From: an uncultured Lachnospiraceae bacterium
Lineage (GTDB): Bacteria > Bacillota > Clostridia > Lachnospirales > Lachnospiraceae
NCBI GenBank assembly: GCA_910579935.1
Contig: CAJTVQ010000019.1
Coordinates: 4,012 to 68,011, forward strand
DNA: 64,000 nt
Direction of reading: 5' to 3'
Made by a program: the position numbers and the translations under genes. The notes below the pieces were generated by a model. The model did not search any database. It had not been told where the DNA came from and worked only from the letters and a program-made list of their open reading frames with translations. This document shows, one piece after another, positions 52,827 to 61,815 of the stretch (positions are counted from its first letter, which is position 1; every line of letters begins with the position of its first letter).

Positions 52827-55520
52827 ATGAACTACGGAAAAAAGGGAGTCCGAAATAAGCAGCGGACGCTCCATTCTAAATCTGCGAAGTGGGGAAAGAA
52901 ACTGGTGCTTACCTTTTTTAATGTCATGCTGGCCGGCATTGTAATGGTCTGCGTTTTGGGGGCAAGTGCGGGTTTCGGCGTATTCCGCGGTATTATCGAC
53001 ACAGCGCCGGAAATCGGTAACATCAATGTACAGCCTACCGGATTTTCCACTTTCGTATACGATATTGACGGCAACCAAACGGCAAAACTGATTGCCGAAA
53101 ATTCCAACCGGATTCCGGTTACGATGGATATGATACCCGAAGATTTGGCCAACGCTTTCGTCGCTATTGAGGACGAGCGGTTTTATGAGCATAACGGCAT
53201 TGATATCAAGGGTATTATCAGAGCCGGGGTAAGAGGCATTACCAGCGGGCATTTTTCCGAAGGCGCCAGTACCATCACACAGCAGCTGCTGAAAAATAAC
53301 GTATTCACCGACTGGACCAAAGAAGAACGGGGTCTGAATATGGAGAAGGTCGAACGTAAAATACAGGAACAGTACCTTGCTCTGGAACTGGAAAAGACCT
53401 CTACCAAAGAAGATATTCTGCTGAACTATATGAACACGATCAACCTTGGTCAGAATACGCTTGGCGTACAGGCGGCATCCCAGTGCTATTTCAACAAATC
53501 AGTCAGTGAACTGAACCTTTCCGAATGCGCGGTAATTGCAAGCATCACACAGAACCCTTCCCGTCTGAACCCGATTTCTCATCCGGAGAATAATGCGGAA
53601 AGACGGGCAAAAGTACTGAAGAATATGTTAGACCAGGAATACATTACACAGGCAGAATATGATACCGCAATGGCAGACGATGTCTATTCCCGCATACAGG
53701 TCACAAATGAAGAAGTTGAAGAGACTTCCATCAATACATACTTTGTGGATGCCTTGATCGATGATGTACTGGAAGATTTGGTAGCTGCCGGTTATAACGA
53801 AACACAGGCCTATACCCTGCTCTATACCGGAGGCCTGAAAATATACTCTACGCAGGATCCTTCTATCCAGTCAATCTGCGACGAAGTATTCAGCAATGAA
53901 GAAAATTATCCTGAGAATGTAAAATGGTATCTGCATTACGAACTGACGATTCAGAAAAAGAACGGGGATCTGGAGAATCACAGTACGGAAATGTTCCGCA
54001 GTTATTATCGGGAAGAAAACCGTAATTTCGACCTGATCTATACTTCCAAAGAGGCAGCCGATGAAGCCATTGAAAATTATAAGCTGGCCATACTCGGTGA
54101 AGGGGACAAGGTATATGCAGAAAAGATCACCCTCACACCGCAGCCGCAGGTATCCGTTGTTGTAGAAGACCAAAACACCGGCGCGGTTGTGGCCATGGTA
54201 GGCGGACGCGGCGCCAAGGAAGGAAGCCGTACACTGAACCGCGCCACCGACACGGTGCGCCAGCCCGGCTCCACTTTCAAGGTAATCGCAGCCTATGCCC
54301 CTGCACTGGACAATGCGGGCCTGACCCTGGCTACGGTACAGAATGATGCTCCGTTTACTTACGCAAACGGGAAACCTGTCCGCAACTGGTATGGAGAAGC
54401 CTACCGAGGACTCTGCACGCTCCGTCAGGGTATACAGGATTCCCTGAATATCGTAGCAGTCAAGACACTGACTCAGATTACGCCGAGGCTCGGCTTCGAC
54501 TATCTGCAGAATTTCGGCATCACTACCTTAGTTGAATCTAAAGAGATCAACAACCAGATATTCAGCGACATTCAGCAGTCCCTCGCTCTTGGCGGCATTA
54601 CCAACGGCGTTACCAATGAGGAGCTAAACGGCGCTTATGCCACCATTGCCAACCACGGGACTTATATCAAACCGAAATTATATAATACGGTTGTAGATCA
54701 TGACGGTAATGTGATTCTTGATAATACGCAGTCGGAAACCAAACAGGTCATCAAGGAAACCACTGCTTTCCTGCTGACGGACGCCATGGTAGACGTAGTT
54801 ACCAAGGGAACCGGCGGTTCCGTTAATTTCGGCGGCATGGCTATCGCGGGAAAAACCGGAACTACTTCCGATTACAACGATGTATGGTTTTCAGGTTTTA
54901 CCCCGTATTATACCGCTACTACATGGGCCGGATTCGATAACAATGTAAAATTATCGGGTGACGAAAAGAATCTTGCAAAAAAATTATGGCGCGCTGTCAT
55001 GTCCCGCATCCATGAAGAACTGCCCAATGAACCGTTTTCCGTCCCTGCCGGAATCGTCACTTCCACCGTATGTTCCAAGTCCGGGAAAGCACCGATACCG
55101 GGACTGTGTGACGGCACTTTGAGCACGGAATATTTTGCCGACGGAACGACGCCTACCGAAACCTGCGATGTCCATTATCAGGGTTCCATCTGCCAGTACT
55201 GTGGTTTGCCCGCAACGGAGTTCTGTCCGTTCAAGATAGACGGAATTTTGGAACTGACGCCGATCGAGGACGCTTCCCTGCAGAGCGGTTCCGCCACTAC
55301 TGCACAGGTCACCAATCCGGACGGCACGGTTTCTACTGTTACGATACCGGCAAACCAGACAAATTTATGTCCCCACACGGCAGAAGTCATGTCCACGCCG
55401 GGCTGGGAAGCTCTTATCGAACAGCAGCGCAATGAGATCATACAGCGCGATTTAGCGGCACAGCAGGCTGCAATGGAAGCTCAGCAGCAGGCGCAGCAGC
55501 AAGAAGCGCCGCCCCAATAA
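52827..55520 (+). CDS. Class A penicillin-binding protein (transglycosylase/transpeptidase)
   Basis: 897 residues. A basic N-terminus and one membrane anchor (LVLTFFNVMLAGIVMVCVLG) are followed by the GT51 glycosyltransferase domain (AFVAIEDERFYEHNGIDIKG, EGASTITQQLLKN) and the transpeptidase with the SxxK serine in RQPGSTFKV (about 480), DSLN (SxN) and GKTGTTSDYND (about 680). A Cys-rich C-terminal module (CSKSGKAPIPGLC to CQYCGLPATEFC) ends in a Gln/Ala tail. It polymerises and cross-links peptidoglycan. ATG 52827 follows AAGGAGG; promoter at 52774. Confidence 0.95.
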   Translation: MNYGKKGVRNKQRTLHSKSAKWGKKLVLTFFNVMLAGIVMVCVLGASAGFGVFRGIIDTAPEIGNINVQPTGFSTFVYDIDGNQTAKLIAENSNRIPVTMDMIPEDLANAFVAIEDERFYEHNGIDIKGIIRAGVRGITSGHFSEGASTITQQLLKNNVFTDWTKEERGLNMEKVERKIQEQYLALELEKTSTKEDILLNYMNTINLGQNTLGVQAASQCYFNKSVSELNLSECAVIASITQNPSRLNPISHPENNAERRAKVLKNMLDQEYITQAEYDTAMADDVYSRIQVTNEEVEETSINTYFVDALIDDVLEDLVAAGYNETQAYTLLYTGGLKIYSTQDPSIQSICDEVFSNEENYPENVKWYLHYELTIQKKNGDLENHSTEMFRSYYREENRNFDLIYTSKEAADEAIENYKLAILGEGDKVYAEKITLTPQPQVSVVVEDQNTGAVVAMVGGRGAKEGSRTLNRATDTVRQPGSTFKVIAAYAPALDNAGLTLATVQNDAPFTYANGKPVRNWYGEAYRGLCTLRQGIQDSLNIVAVKTLTQITPRLGFDYLQNFGITTLVESKEINNQIFSDIQQSLALGGITNGVTNEELNGAYATIANHGTYIKPKLYNTVVDHDGNVILDNTQSETKQVIKETTAFLLTDAMVDVVTKGTGGSVNFGGMAIAGKTGTTSDYNDVWFSGFTPYYTATTWAGFDNNVKLSGDEKNLAKKLWRAVMSRIHEELPNEPFSVPAGIVTSTVCSKSGKAPIPGLCDGTLSTEYFADGTTPTETCDVHYQGSICQYCGLPATEFCPFKIDGILELTPIEDASLQSGSATTAQVTNPDGTVSTVTIPANQTNLCPHTAEVMSTPGWEALIEQQRNEIIQRDLAAQQAAMEAQQQAQQQEAPPQ

Positions 55521-55528
55521 AAGCTTTT

Positions 55529-55570
55529 AAAAAGGAGTTAAATGGAATATCCCATTTAGCTCCTTTTTTA
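55529..55570 (+). terminator. Terminator of the PBP gene
   Basis: AAAAAGGAGTTAAATGG pairs imperfectly with CCATTTAGCTCCTTTTT and ends in a T-run. Confidence 0.8.
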
Positions 55571-55606
55571 GACAACAGGTTTCCGATCCTGCCACCGCTC
55601 ATCATC

Positions 55607-56476
55607 CTACACCGCCAAAGTTCCTAAGCACAACGCCCCTTTAATGCCCGCCTCATCTCCCAAAAGCGGTTCCACAATATAATTTTCCATACCGTTCAGG
55701 ATTTCTTCCCTTGCAATATAGCCATTTAAAAGCTCTGAAGTCTTCTTCCGTATTTTATCATAGAGCTGCTTCTGGTGCATGATACCGCCGCCCAAAATGA
55801 TTTTTTCCGGAGAATATGCAAAAATATAATCGGCAATGGCCTGCGAGATATAGTAAGCCTCCATCTCCCATACTTCTTCCCGATCTGCCAATTCCATGGC
55901 TTTCCTGCCCCATCGCTCTTCCACTGCCGGTCCTGCCGCCAAACCTTCCGCACAATTGGCGTGATACGGACAATGGCCTTTGTAATGGTCGTCCGGATGT
56001 CTGTTTAGCAGAACATGCCCCGCTTCCGGATGCATCAATCCATGTACCAGCCGTTTTCCGATATAGACTCCTACCCCGATTCCGGTTCCGACCGTGATAT
56101 ATATCGCATTATCCAACCCTTTCGCCGCCCCCCAGACTGCTTCTCCCAATACGGCGCCGTTTACATCGGTGTCAAACCCAATCGGTATCTGCAGTTCCTT
56201 TTTCATATTCCCTACTATATCATAGTTTATCCATGGCAGTTTGGTGGTCTGTCTGATATAACCATAAGTATCCGAATTTTTGTTCAGATCTACCGGTCCG
56301 AAACAGCCGATTCCTAAAGTCCTGATCTCTTTCCCCCTATAAAAATCAATTACCTGAGGCATTGTATCTTCCGGCGTCCCGGTGGGGATAATCTTCTTTT
56401 CCATGATATTCCCCTGCTCATCCCCTATTGCACAGACCATTTTCGTCCCGCCGGCTTCTAAACCTCCTATCCTCAT
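55607..56476 (-). CDS. ROK-family fructokinase
   Basis: 289-residue sugar kinase. The ATP/ROK start GGLEAGGTKMVCAIGD, the LNRHPDDHYKGHCPYHANC zinc motif (about 158-176, with CAEGLAAGPA) and GVGTGIGVGV-like loop mark the fructokinase (ScrK/GmuE-type) branch. It phosphorylates fructose or a related hexose. No sugar operon neighbours are seen. It converges on the PBP gene with a terminator between. Confidence 0.9.
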   Translation of the reverse strand: MRIGGLEAGGTKMVCAIGDEQGNIMEKKIIPTGTPEDTMPQVIDFYRGKEIRTLGIGCFGPVDLNKNSDTYGYIRQTTKLPWINYDIVGNMKKELQIPIGFDTDVNGAVLGEAVWGAAKGLDNAIYITVGTGIGVGVYIGKRLVHGLMHPEAGHVLLNRHPDDHYKGHCPYHANCAEGLAAGPAVEERWGRKAMELADREEVWEMEAYYISQAIADYIFAYSPEKIILGGGIMHQKQLYDKIRKKTSELLNGYIAREEILNGMENYIVEPLLGDEAGIKGALCLGTLAV

Positions 56477-56506
56477 CCTTCCTCTCCCTTCCGTTTCACT
56501 ATGAAC

Positions 56507-56785
56507 CTATAGTCCTTTTATTTCCCTAATCTTCTCTTCCAAAGCCTCCACTCCGTTCTTCGCATTTGCAATCGCCACACACTGCTCTTCGAATGCATTA
56601 TTTTCCGTATTGGCAAACTGTTCATAATAGAGTCTGCCGATTTCCAGATAATTTTTTCTGATTACATCCTCACAGGTACTGATCTGATTTCTCAACCCTG
56701 CAATTTCCGCAATATCCTTTGCCTTACTGGTTACCTCTTTCCCTTTCTCCGTAATCGTTTCTCCTACTTTTTCAAAAAAATCCAT
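56507..56785 (-). CDS. Small coiled-coil protein, unknown function
   Basis: 92 residues. It begins MDFFEKVGETITEKGKEV, a pattern of small Firmicute proteins with amphipathic N-terminal helices, and continues as a helical coiled coil containing one cysteine. No catalytic motif, signal or membrane segment. It sits between the carbonic anhydrase and fructokinase genes, 29 and 30 nt from them, so it is probably in one operon. Confidence 0.7.
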   Translation of the reverse strand: MDFFEKVGETITEKGKEVTSKAKDIAEIAGLRNQISTCEDVIRKNYLEIGRLYYEQFANTENNAFEEQCVAIANAKNGVEALEEKIREIKGL

Positions 56786-56814
56786 ACCGCATACCTTCCT
56801 TTCTTCCTTCTCTT

Positions 56815-57321
56815 TTATCCTATGCTGCCTGCATCTTCTATGTCCGCTCTTTTATAGTTTCTGCCTTCTTCTATATACTCTGCCGCATTATGGCGGTTTG
56901 CCTCTATCTCCTGTACGGTTACCTGCCGCACGATCTTCGCCGGACAACCAATTACCAGGGAACCGTCAGGCACCAGCATATTCTGCGTCACCAATGCTCC
57001 TGCCCCGATGATGCAGTTTTCACCGATCCTGGCTCCGTTCAGCACAATGGCGCCCATGCCGACCAGCGTATTGCTACCTATGGTGCATCCATGCAGCACG
57101 GCGCTGTGCCCAACCGTCACTCCGTCGCCAATGACTGCCGGAAACCCTTTATCCACATGCACTACCGCATTGTCCTGAATATTGCTTCCCCGTCCTATGA
57201 GAATCCTGTCCCTGTCCGCCCGCACTGTGGCATGAAACCATATACTGCTTTCTTCTCCGGCCTCCACACTGCCAAGAACAATGGCTCCTTCCGCTATATA
57301 TACGCTCTCATGAATCTTCAT
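56815..57321 (-). CDS. Gamma-carbonic anhydrase family protein
   Basis: 168 residues with left-handed beta-helix hexapeptide repeats. The metal-site histidines are visible in VVHVDKGFP (about 55) and GHSAVLHGC (about 72). The family binds zinc or iron; some members are active CO2 hydratases, many are PaaY/YrdA-like with unknown substrate. It starts the fructokinase run. Confidence 0.85.
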   Translation of the reverse strand: MKIHESVYIAEGAIVLGSVEAGEESSIWFHATVRADRDRILIGRGSNIQDNAVVHVDKGFPAVIGDGVTVGHSAVLHGCTIGSNTLVGMGAIVLNGARIGENCIIGAGALVTQNMLVPDGSLVIGCPAKIVRQVTVQEIEANRHNAAEYIEEGRNYKRADIEDAGSIG

Positions 57322-57372
57322 CCTCTTATCTGTCCTTTGCTGAATCCTTATCCTGTTCCTTTTCCCTTATGT

Positions 57373-57401
57373 ATTATAAGCTAATTCCTTGCGGATTACA
57401 A
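57373..57401 (-). promoter_or_regulatory. Promoter of the carbonic-anhydrase/fructokinase run
   Basis: Minus strand: TTGTAA (4 of 6), 17-nt spacer, perfect TATAAT, about 50 nt before the first ATG. Confidence 0.6.
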
Positions 57402-57512
57402 TATACATTCCATTATCTGCATGGAAATCCATTTTCACTTTCTGACTGCCCCGCCGCCCTGCCATGAGCCGCCCATGAGACTGCCTTGAAGACCAAGCTG
57501 AAAGACAGACGG

Positions 57513-58871
57513 CTATCCTGCCTGAATCATCCGCTTCCTGCTCCATCTTCCGGTCAGATACCAAAAAAAGGAAATAATATAATTTGCAATCCATCCCATC
57601 GGAACCGCATACCATACCGCCTCCACTCCCCATGCCGGTGCAAACTGAAACGAAACAAAAACGCGAATCCCCAAATTAACCAGATTCGCCAGCGTAAACA
57701 TCCCCACGTCGCCGGCTCCCCGAAGCACCCCGTCCGTGATCGCCTTCGTGCCGATAAACACGAAAAAGAAACGGATGAAGGTCAGGTAAGAATCTCCTGT
57801 GGCAAATGCCGCGGCGCCGTTCCCCGCTTCGACAAAAGCAGAAATAATCTGTCCGTGAAAGATACTTAAGGCTGCCAGGATAAGTACACCGAAACCAATC
57901 ACAATACCGTATGCCGCCCGATAGCCTCTTTTTACCCTTTCCGCATTGCCTGCCCCCAGGTTTTGGGCGGTAAAAGTAGACACCGCATTACCTGTGGCAA
58001 TCATTGGTACAATGCAGATGGATTCAATTCTCATGCCCGACGTATAACCGGCCAGCACCGGAGAACCAAATCCGTTTACCACCGATTGTACCAGCAGCAT
58101 ACCGATGGAAACTATGGATTGCTGAAGCATGGATGGAACCGCTATCTTTACCATACTTCCCAACATCCCTATGCTGTAATATACTCTTTCCTGTTCTTCC
58201 GCATCCCCTGCAAATCCGCGCAGCGTCCGTAATAAAAGGCAAAAAGAAATAACCGCCGAAAGTCCCTGCGCCGCCACCGTTGCCACTGCCACTCCGGCAA
58301 CCCCCATACCAAACGCCAATACCATAAGAAAATCCAGACAAACATTCAAAATGGAAGAAAAAATAAGTAAGTATAACGGAGTTTTGGAATTGCCAAGGGC
58401 ATTGAATACCGAAGAAAGAATATTATACATAAACAAAAACGGAAGTCCTGCAAAATAAATCCTCAGATACAATACCGCATCTGCCAGTATATTCTGCGGC
58501 GTATGCAGCGCCGACAGAATCCGTCCGCACATAAAGAAGCCAAATACTCCCAAAACCATGCTCACCGCGGCAAAACTGATCAAAGCCGTATAAACCGACG
58601 TCCTCATCCTGCCATACTGCTTTGCGCCTAAATACTGCGAAGTAATAACCGACGATCCGATCCCGCCTCCTATGGCTATCATAATAAAAACCGTCGTCAG
58701 TGAATAAGAAGCCCCTACTGCCGCCAATGCATCTTCACCCACACACTGTCCTACGATCACGGAATCCGCCATATTATAAAACTGCTGAAACAGATTCCCC
58801 AGTATCATGGGAAGCGCAAAGAATAAAAGCGACTTTCCCGGAGAGTCTTCAAGCATATTGTACTTTTTCAT
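57513..58871 (-). CDS. MATE-family efflux transporter
   Basis: 452 residues with about 12 hydrophobic helices. LFFALPMILGNLFQQFYNMADSVIVG (residues about 15-40, seen in two runs) and VGASYSLTTVFIMIAIGGGIG are MATE signatures. It exports cationic drugs or metabolites with Na+ or H+. The start at ATG 58871 follows GGGGTGAAG; the open frame reads further upstream with no ribosome site. Its gene is flanked by near-identical 14-nt repeats, described in the findings. Confidence 0.92.
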   Translation of the reverse strand: MKKYNMLEDSPGKSLLFFALPMILGNLFQQFYNMADSVIVGQCVGEDALAAVGASYSLTTVFIMIAIGGGIGSSVITSQYLGAKQYGRMRTSVYTALISFAAVSMVLGVFGFFMCGRILSALHTPQNILADAVLYLRIYFAGLPFLFMYNILSSVFNALGNSKTPLYLLIFSSILNVCLDFLMVLAFGMGVAGVAVATVAAQGLSAVISFCLLLRTLRGFAGDAEEQERVYYSIGMLGSMVKIAVPSMLQQSIVSIGMLLVQSVVNGFGSPVLAGYTSGMRIESICIVPMIATGNAVSTFTAQNLGAGNAERVKRGYRAAYGIVIGFGVLILAALSIFHGQIISAFVEAGNGAAAFATGDSYLTFIRFFFVFIGTKAITDGVLRGAGDVGMFTLANLVNLGIRVFVSFQFAPAWGVEAVWYAVPMGWIANYIISFFWYLTGRWSRKRMIQAG

Positions 58872-59209
58872 TTCTTCACCCCGTATCTGTTTTGGCAGGT
58901 TCGGATTCAAAAGTTGAAAGCTCCTTTCTTTCAACCTGAACCATACCTTTTTATTCCCATGATCCATGCTTATTTTTCTTCCATCCTGCCGGCAGCCGCT
59001 CCATATTCCCATAATAGGAAGAAAAACAAGTACCGCTCCCATTCCTGCCGCAAAACAATATCCTTCCAACCACATATGATTTTCCCATGAGGCTGCCGTG
59101 CCCTGCCTGCGCTCTGACCTTCCTTATCATTTTCCGCACACGATACCCGTATCGGCGGATAATACTATTGTGAGCCCGGCAGGGGAAAAATATACTTATG
59201 CCTATTGAT
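58872..59209. other. Intergenic region with no recognised gene
   Basis: The minus frame upstream of the MATE start stays open and includes a hydrophobic stretch (GAVLVFLPIMGIW), but there is no ribosome site and no recognisable product. An inverted repeat (CGGCAGCC near 58985 and GGCTGCCG near 59092) and a CGATAC-GG-GTATCG palindrome (59134-59158 region) occur. The region otherwise seems empty. Confidence 0.35.
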
Positions 59210-60394
59210 TCAGGGATTGCACTTCTTACATGGCACATATCCCTGCGCCATGATCTCATCCCGGCTCAGTGTGGAATCACTTCTGTTGGTTGTGGGAAGT
59301 GAACCGCAGGTTGGTTTATGGAACTTTTTTGTCTTAACATTCAATACATATGTAAGGCCCTGTGTATCCTGCACTGCCAGAGCCTGCTCTTCTTCTATTG
59401 CGGGAGCGGCATCCTGGTTTTTCTGAACCTCCGCAGTCTGCATTTTCTCTCCGGAAACCTTTTCTGCCGATGCCGCACTCAGCGTTTTCCCTGTACCGGA
59501 CCCGACAGGTTCCCCGGCTTTCCATGTATCGGACGGCGCCGCATTCCATGTGATTTCTTTTCCGTCTGAAACTGCTGCCAGAGACCCCTGTTCATCGGTA
59601 CGGAATACCTTTATTTTTGCACTTCTCAATATATTCAGTGTAGCTGAATGCGGATGGCCGTATTCATTGTTTTCTTCACAGCTTATTACCGCATACTCCG
59701 GACTGACCGCATCGATAAACGCTTCCGATGAGGACGTTTTACTGCCGTGGTGTCCGACCTTAAGCACATCGGCAGACAAATCCATCCGGTTACGGAGCAT
59801 ATCCGCTTCCGCTTCCTCTTCCGCATCCCCGGTAAAAACAAACTTCTTGTCACCATGCTCCAAAATAATACCGACGGAATAATTGTTCGCCTCATCGCCG
59901 TAATCTTTTTGGCTGGGAGCAATAACCGTAAATTCCGCATCGCCCAGCTGATAGACCGTCCCGACCACCGGACTTGTAATTTTATACCGCTTATGATCCA
60001 AAGCCTGTATCACATCCCGATAAGACTGTGTGTCCTTTGCATAATCCGGCATAATGATCGTGTCTATATCGTACTTATTGATGATCACATCCGCGCCGCC
60101 GCAATGATCGGAATCCGGATGTGTGACAATCAGATATTCCAGGGATTTTACTCCCTGTTTGCTGATATAGTTCTGTACGAAAGTACCTTTATCGTTTTCT
60201 CCGGCATCAATGAGCATCGCACTGCCGCCGCACTTAATGAGTGTAGCATCCCCCTGACCGACGTCTATATAATGCACTTCCAGACTATCGATGGTTTCGG
60301 TTGAAGCAGACCTGGTCTTTGCTTCTGCCAGCGTGCCTCCGCATAAGGCCAATCCAACCAAAACTGCCGAAAAAAATGACAAAAATTTTTTCAT
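59210..60394 (-). CDS. Secreted metallo-beta-lactamase-fold protein (ComEC C-terminal-like) with Ada-like metal-binding tail
   Basis: 394 residues. A signal peptide (MKKFLSFFSAVLVGLALCGG) is followed by an MBL fold with THPDSDHCGG (zinc ligands, about 90), FVFTGDAEEEAE and KVGHHGSKTSSS (about 190), resembling the ComEC/Rec2 nuclease domain. After a low-complexity linker the C-terminus (KFHKPTCGSLP and GYVPCKKCNP) resembles the Cys-rich Ada/excalibur-like DNA- or metal-binding motif. It is a likely extracellular nuclease or phosphodiesterase, by family only. ATG 60394 follows GGAGGG; an open frame further upstream only reads through the tRNA-Thr gene. Confidence 0.85.
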   Translation of the reverse strand: MKKFLSFFSAVLVGLALCGGTLAEAKTRSASTETIDSLEVHYIDVGQGDATLIKCGGSAMLIDAGENDKGTFVQNYISKQGVKSLEYLIVTHPDSDHCGGADVIINKYDIDTIIMPDYAKDTQSYRDVIQALDHKRYKITSPVVGTVYQLGDAEFTVIAPSQKDYGDEANNYSVGIILEHGDKKFVFTGDAEEEAEADMLRNRMDLSADVLKVGHHGSKTSSSEAFIDAVSPEYAVISCEENNEYGHPHSATLNILRSAKIKVFRTDEQGSLAAVSDGKEITWNAAPSDTWKAGEPVGSGTGKTLSAASAEKVSGEKMQTAEVQKNQDAAPAIEEEQALAVQDTQGLTYVLNVKTKKFHKPTCGSLPTTNRSDSTLSRDEIMAQGYVPCKKCNP

Positions 60395-60483
60395 CACAAT
60401 CCCTCCGTTTCCGGCAAACTGCATATACCTTCTGCTGCCTTGATTATAAACAAAAAAAGTCCTTAAAATCAAGGACTTCGCAA

Positions 60484-60556
60484 AGCTGCTGACGGGAATC
60501 GGACCCGTGACCTCCGCACTACCAATGCGACGCTCTACCGACTGAGCCACAGCAGC
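60484..60556 (-). tRNA. tRNA-Thr (GGT)
   Basis: 73-nt cloverleaf on the minus strand: acceptor GCTGCTG/CAGCAGC, D-arm GCTC/GAGC, anticodon stem TCGCA/TGCGG with loop TTGGTAG giving anticodon GGT (threonine), T-stem ACGGG/CCCGT. No CCA is encoded. The T-loop reads TCCGATT, so the usual T55 is replaced by C. All stems pair, so it is probably a working gene, although loss of T55 is unusual. Confidence 0.88.
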
Positions 60557-60675
60557 TTAGTGACAACCACCGAAAAATATTATATCAGACCAAACTCCGT
60601 TTGTCAACGCAAAACTTCTCTATTTTTATCATTTGAAAATGTCAATATTAAATGCGACACTTTTTTAAATTTTTT

Positions 60676-61716
60676 TCACCCGATTTTCTTAAGCTCTTCC
60701 TCGAAGAGTTCCCCGGCAGAACGATAGCCATGTATGCGGCGGGGATAGTTGTTTATCCAGTTTTCCATTTCCTCTACCTCTGCGTCTGTCATGCTGTCAA
60801 AATTTGTCCCCTTTGGAACCTTTCGCCGTACCATTTTATTAGTAACCTCATTTGTGCCACGCTCCCAGCTGCTATACGGGTGGCAGTAATATAGCTGTGT
60901 CCGTTTTCCCTCTCCCAGTATAGAACGTTCCAGCTCTTCACAATATGCAAACTCGCTGCCATTGTCTACGGTTATGCTTTTAAAGACTTGCTTAAACATA
61001 TCACCCCATTTTCTTTCCAATGCGTCTAAAGCATCTACTACCGCCTCTGCTGTCTTATCCGGCAGCTTAAATATGATCTCGTCCCGCGTCTTTCTTTCCG
61101 TCAGTACCAGCAGGGTATTTTTAGATTTCCCCCGCTGCCCTATCACGCTATCCATTTCCCAATGCCCGAACTCTTCCCGCTTGTCTACCTCTTCCGGGCG
61201 CTTTTCTATACTTGTACCCGCCGCCGCCCTTGCCTGCTGCCTCTTCACTTTCTTATAGTCCCTCTTCTTATTTGCCTTTACTGGTAAATCCTTATTTGTA
61301 AGCTGTAGAAAGATACCTTTATCAATATAGCTGTAAAGCGTCGTTACGCAGATCGTGACGGAAAATTCCCCCTCTTTCCCCTGCGCCTTAAGCTCCCCCA
61401 GAACGGCAGCCGGGCTATATCCCTCATTTACTATTTTATCCTCTATATAATTTGCTAACTTAATATCGTTGCCGATCTTAAGAACGCCGCCCTTGCTTTT
61501 CAGATTCTCCCTGTACTTATCGTCTGCAATATCCGGGCTGTATCGCTCTTCCTGCGTGAGATCAGAATTAAGCGCAGTATAAACTCCCCGCTTTATTTCC
61601 CGGTATATTGTGCTGCGGTGTACATGCAGCATGTCTGCGATCTCCTTTTTACCATGTCCTGCCTTTAGCAGTGCCTCTAATTTTATCCGATCTGCCTTTG
61701 TCAGATGCTTACCCAT
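60676..61716 (-). CDS. IS30-family transposase
   Basis: 346 residues. An N-terminal helix-turn-helix (KKEIADMLHVHRSTIYREIK) is followed by the DDE catalytic core: GHWEMDSVIGQRG (first Asp, about 188), SITVDNGSEFAY (second Asp, about 245) and SSWERGTNEVTNKMVR (Glu, about 285). The length is normal for the family and the frame is intact. ATG 61716 follows AAGGAAA. It is part of a mobile region next to tRNA-Thr. Confidence 0.93.
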   Translation of the reverse strand: MGKHLTKADRIKLEALLKAGHGKKEIADMLHVHRSTIYREIKRGVYTALNSDLTQEERYSPDIADDKYRENLKSKGGVLKIGNDIKLANYIEDKIVNEGYSPAAVLGELKAQGKEGEFSVTICVTTLYSYIDKGIFLQLTNKDLPVKANKKRDYKKVKRQQARAAAGTSIEKRPEEVDKREEFGHWEMDSVIGQRGKSKNTLLVLTERKTRDEIIFKLPDKTAEAVVDALDALERKWGDMFKQVFKSITVDNGSEFAYCEELERSILGEGKRTQLYYCHPYSSWERGTNEVTNKMVRRKVPKGTNFDSMTDAEVEEMENWINNYPRRIHGYRSAGELFEEELKKIG

Positions 61717-61752
61717 TTTCCTTACCTCTCTTTTGTCCTATATCCGGCGAAA

Positions 61753-61782
61753 AGCCGCAAACTCTCTTACAAGTCTGCGGCT
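61753..61782 (-). terminator. Terminator of the small HTH gene
   Basis: Read on the minus strand, AGCCGCA pairs with TGCGGCT (7 bp, extended by ACT/AGT), followed by TTT. It lies 34 nt after the 55-residue HTH gene and before the transposase gene. Confidence 0.6.
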
Positions 61783-61815
61783 CATTACCAGCATTTCATT
61801 TATAACAACTTTCCT

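Larger units (their letters stand above)
60640..61807 (-). mobile_element. IS30-type insertion sequence (approximate bounds)
   Basis: An IS30 transposase gene (60676-61716) is framed by imperfect inverted repeats: TGTCAATATTAAATGC at 60640-60655 and GCATTTCATTTATAACA at 61791-61807, sharing about 10-12 positions. These could be the terminal repeats but are weak, and no target duplication was identified. The exact ends are therefore uncertain. The element lies between tRNA-Thr and phage-like genes. Confidence 0.5.

Noticed and set aside
57513..59075. MATE protein extended to 520 residues
   Set aside because: The extension lacks a ribosome site and the typical MATE N-terminus begins at ATG 58871, which has one.
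60395..60550. N-terminal extension of the metallo-beta-lactamase-fold gene to 60550
   Set aside because: This stretch translates the tRNA-Thr gene. A signal peptide and GGAGGG ribosome site mark ATG 60394 as the start.
60484..60556. tRNA-Thr 3' end as prophage attachment site
   Set aside because: The 3' end faces left, away from the phage genes, and no duplicated 3' tRNA segment was seen in the window.
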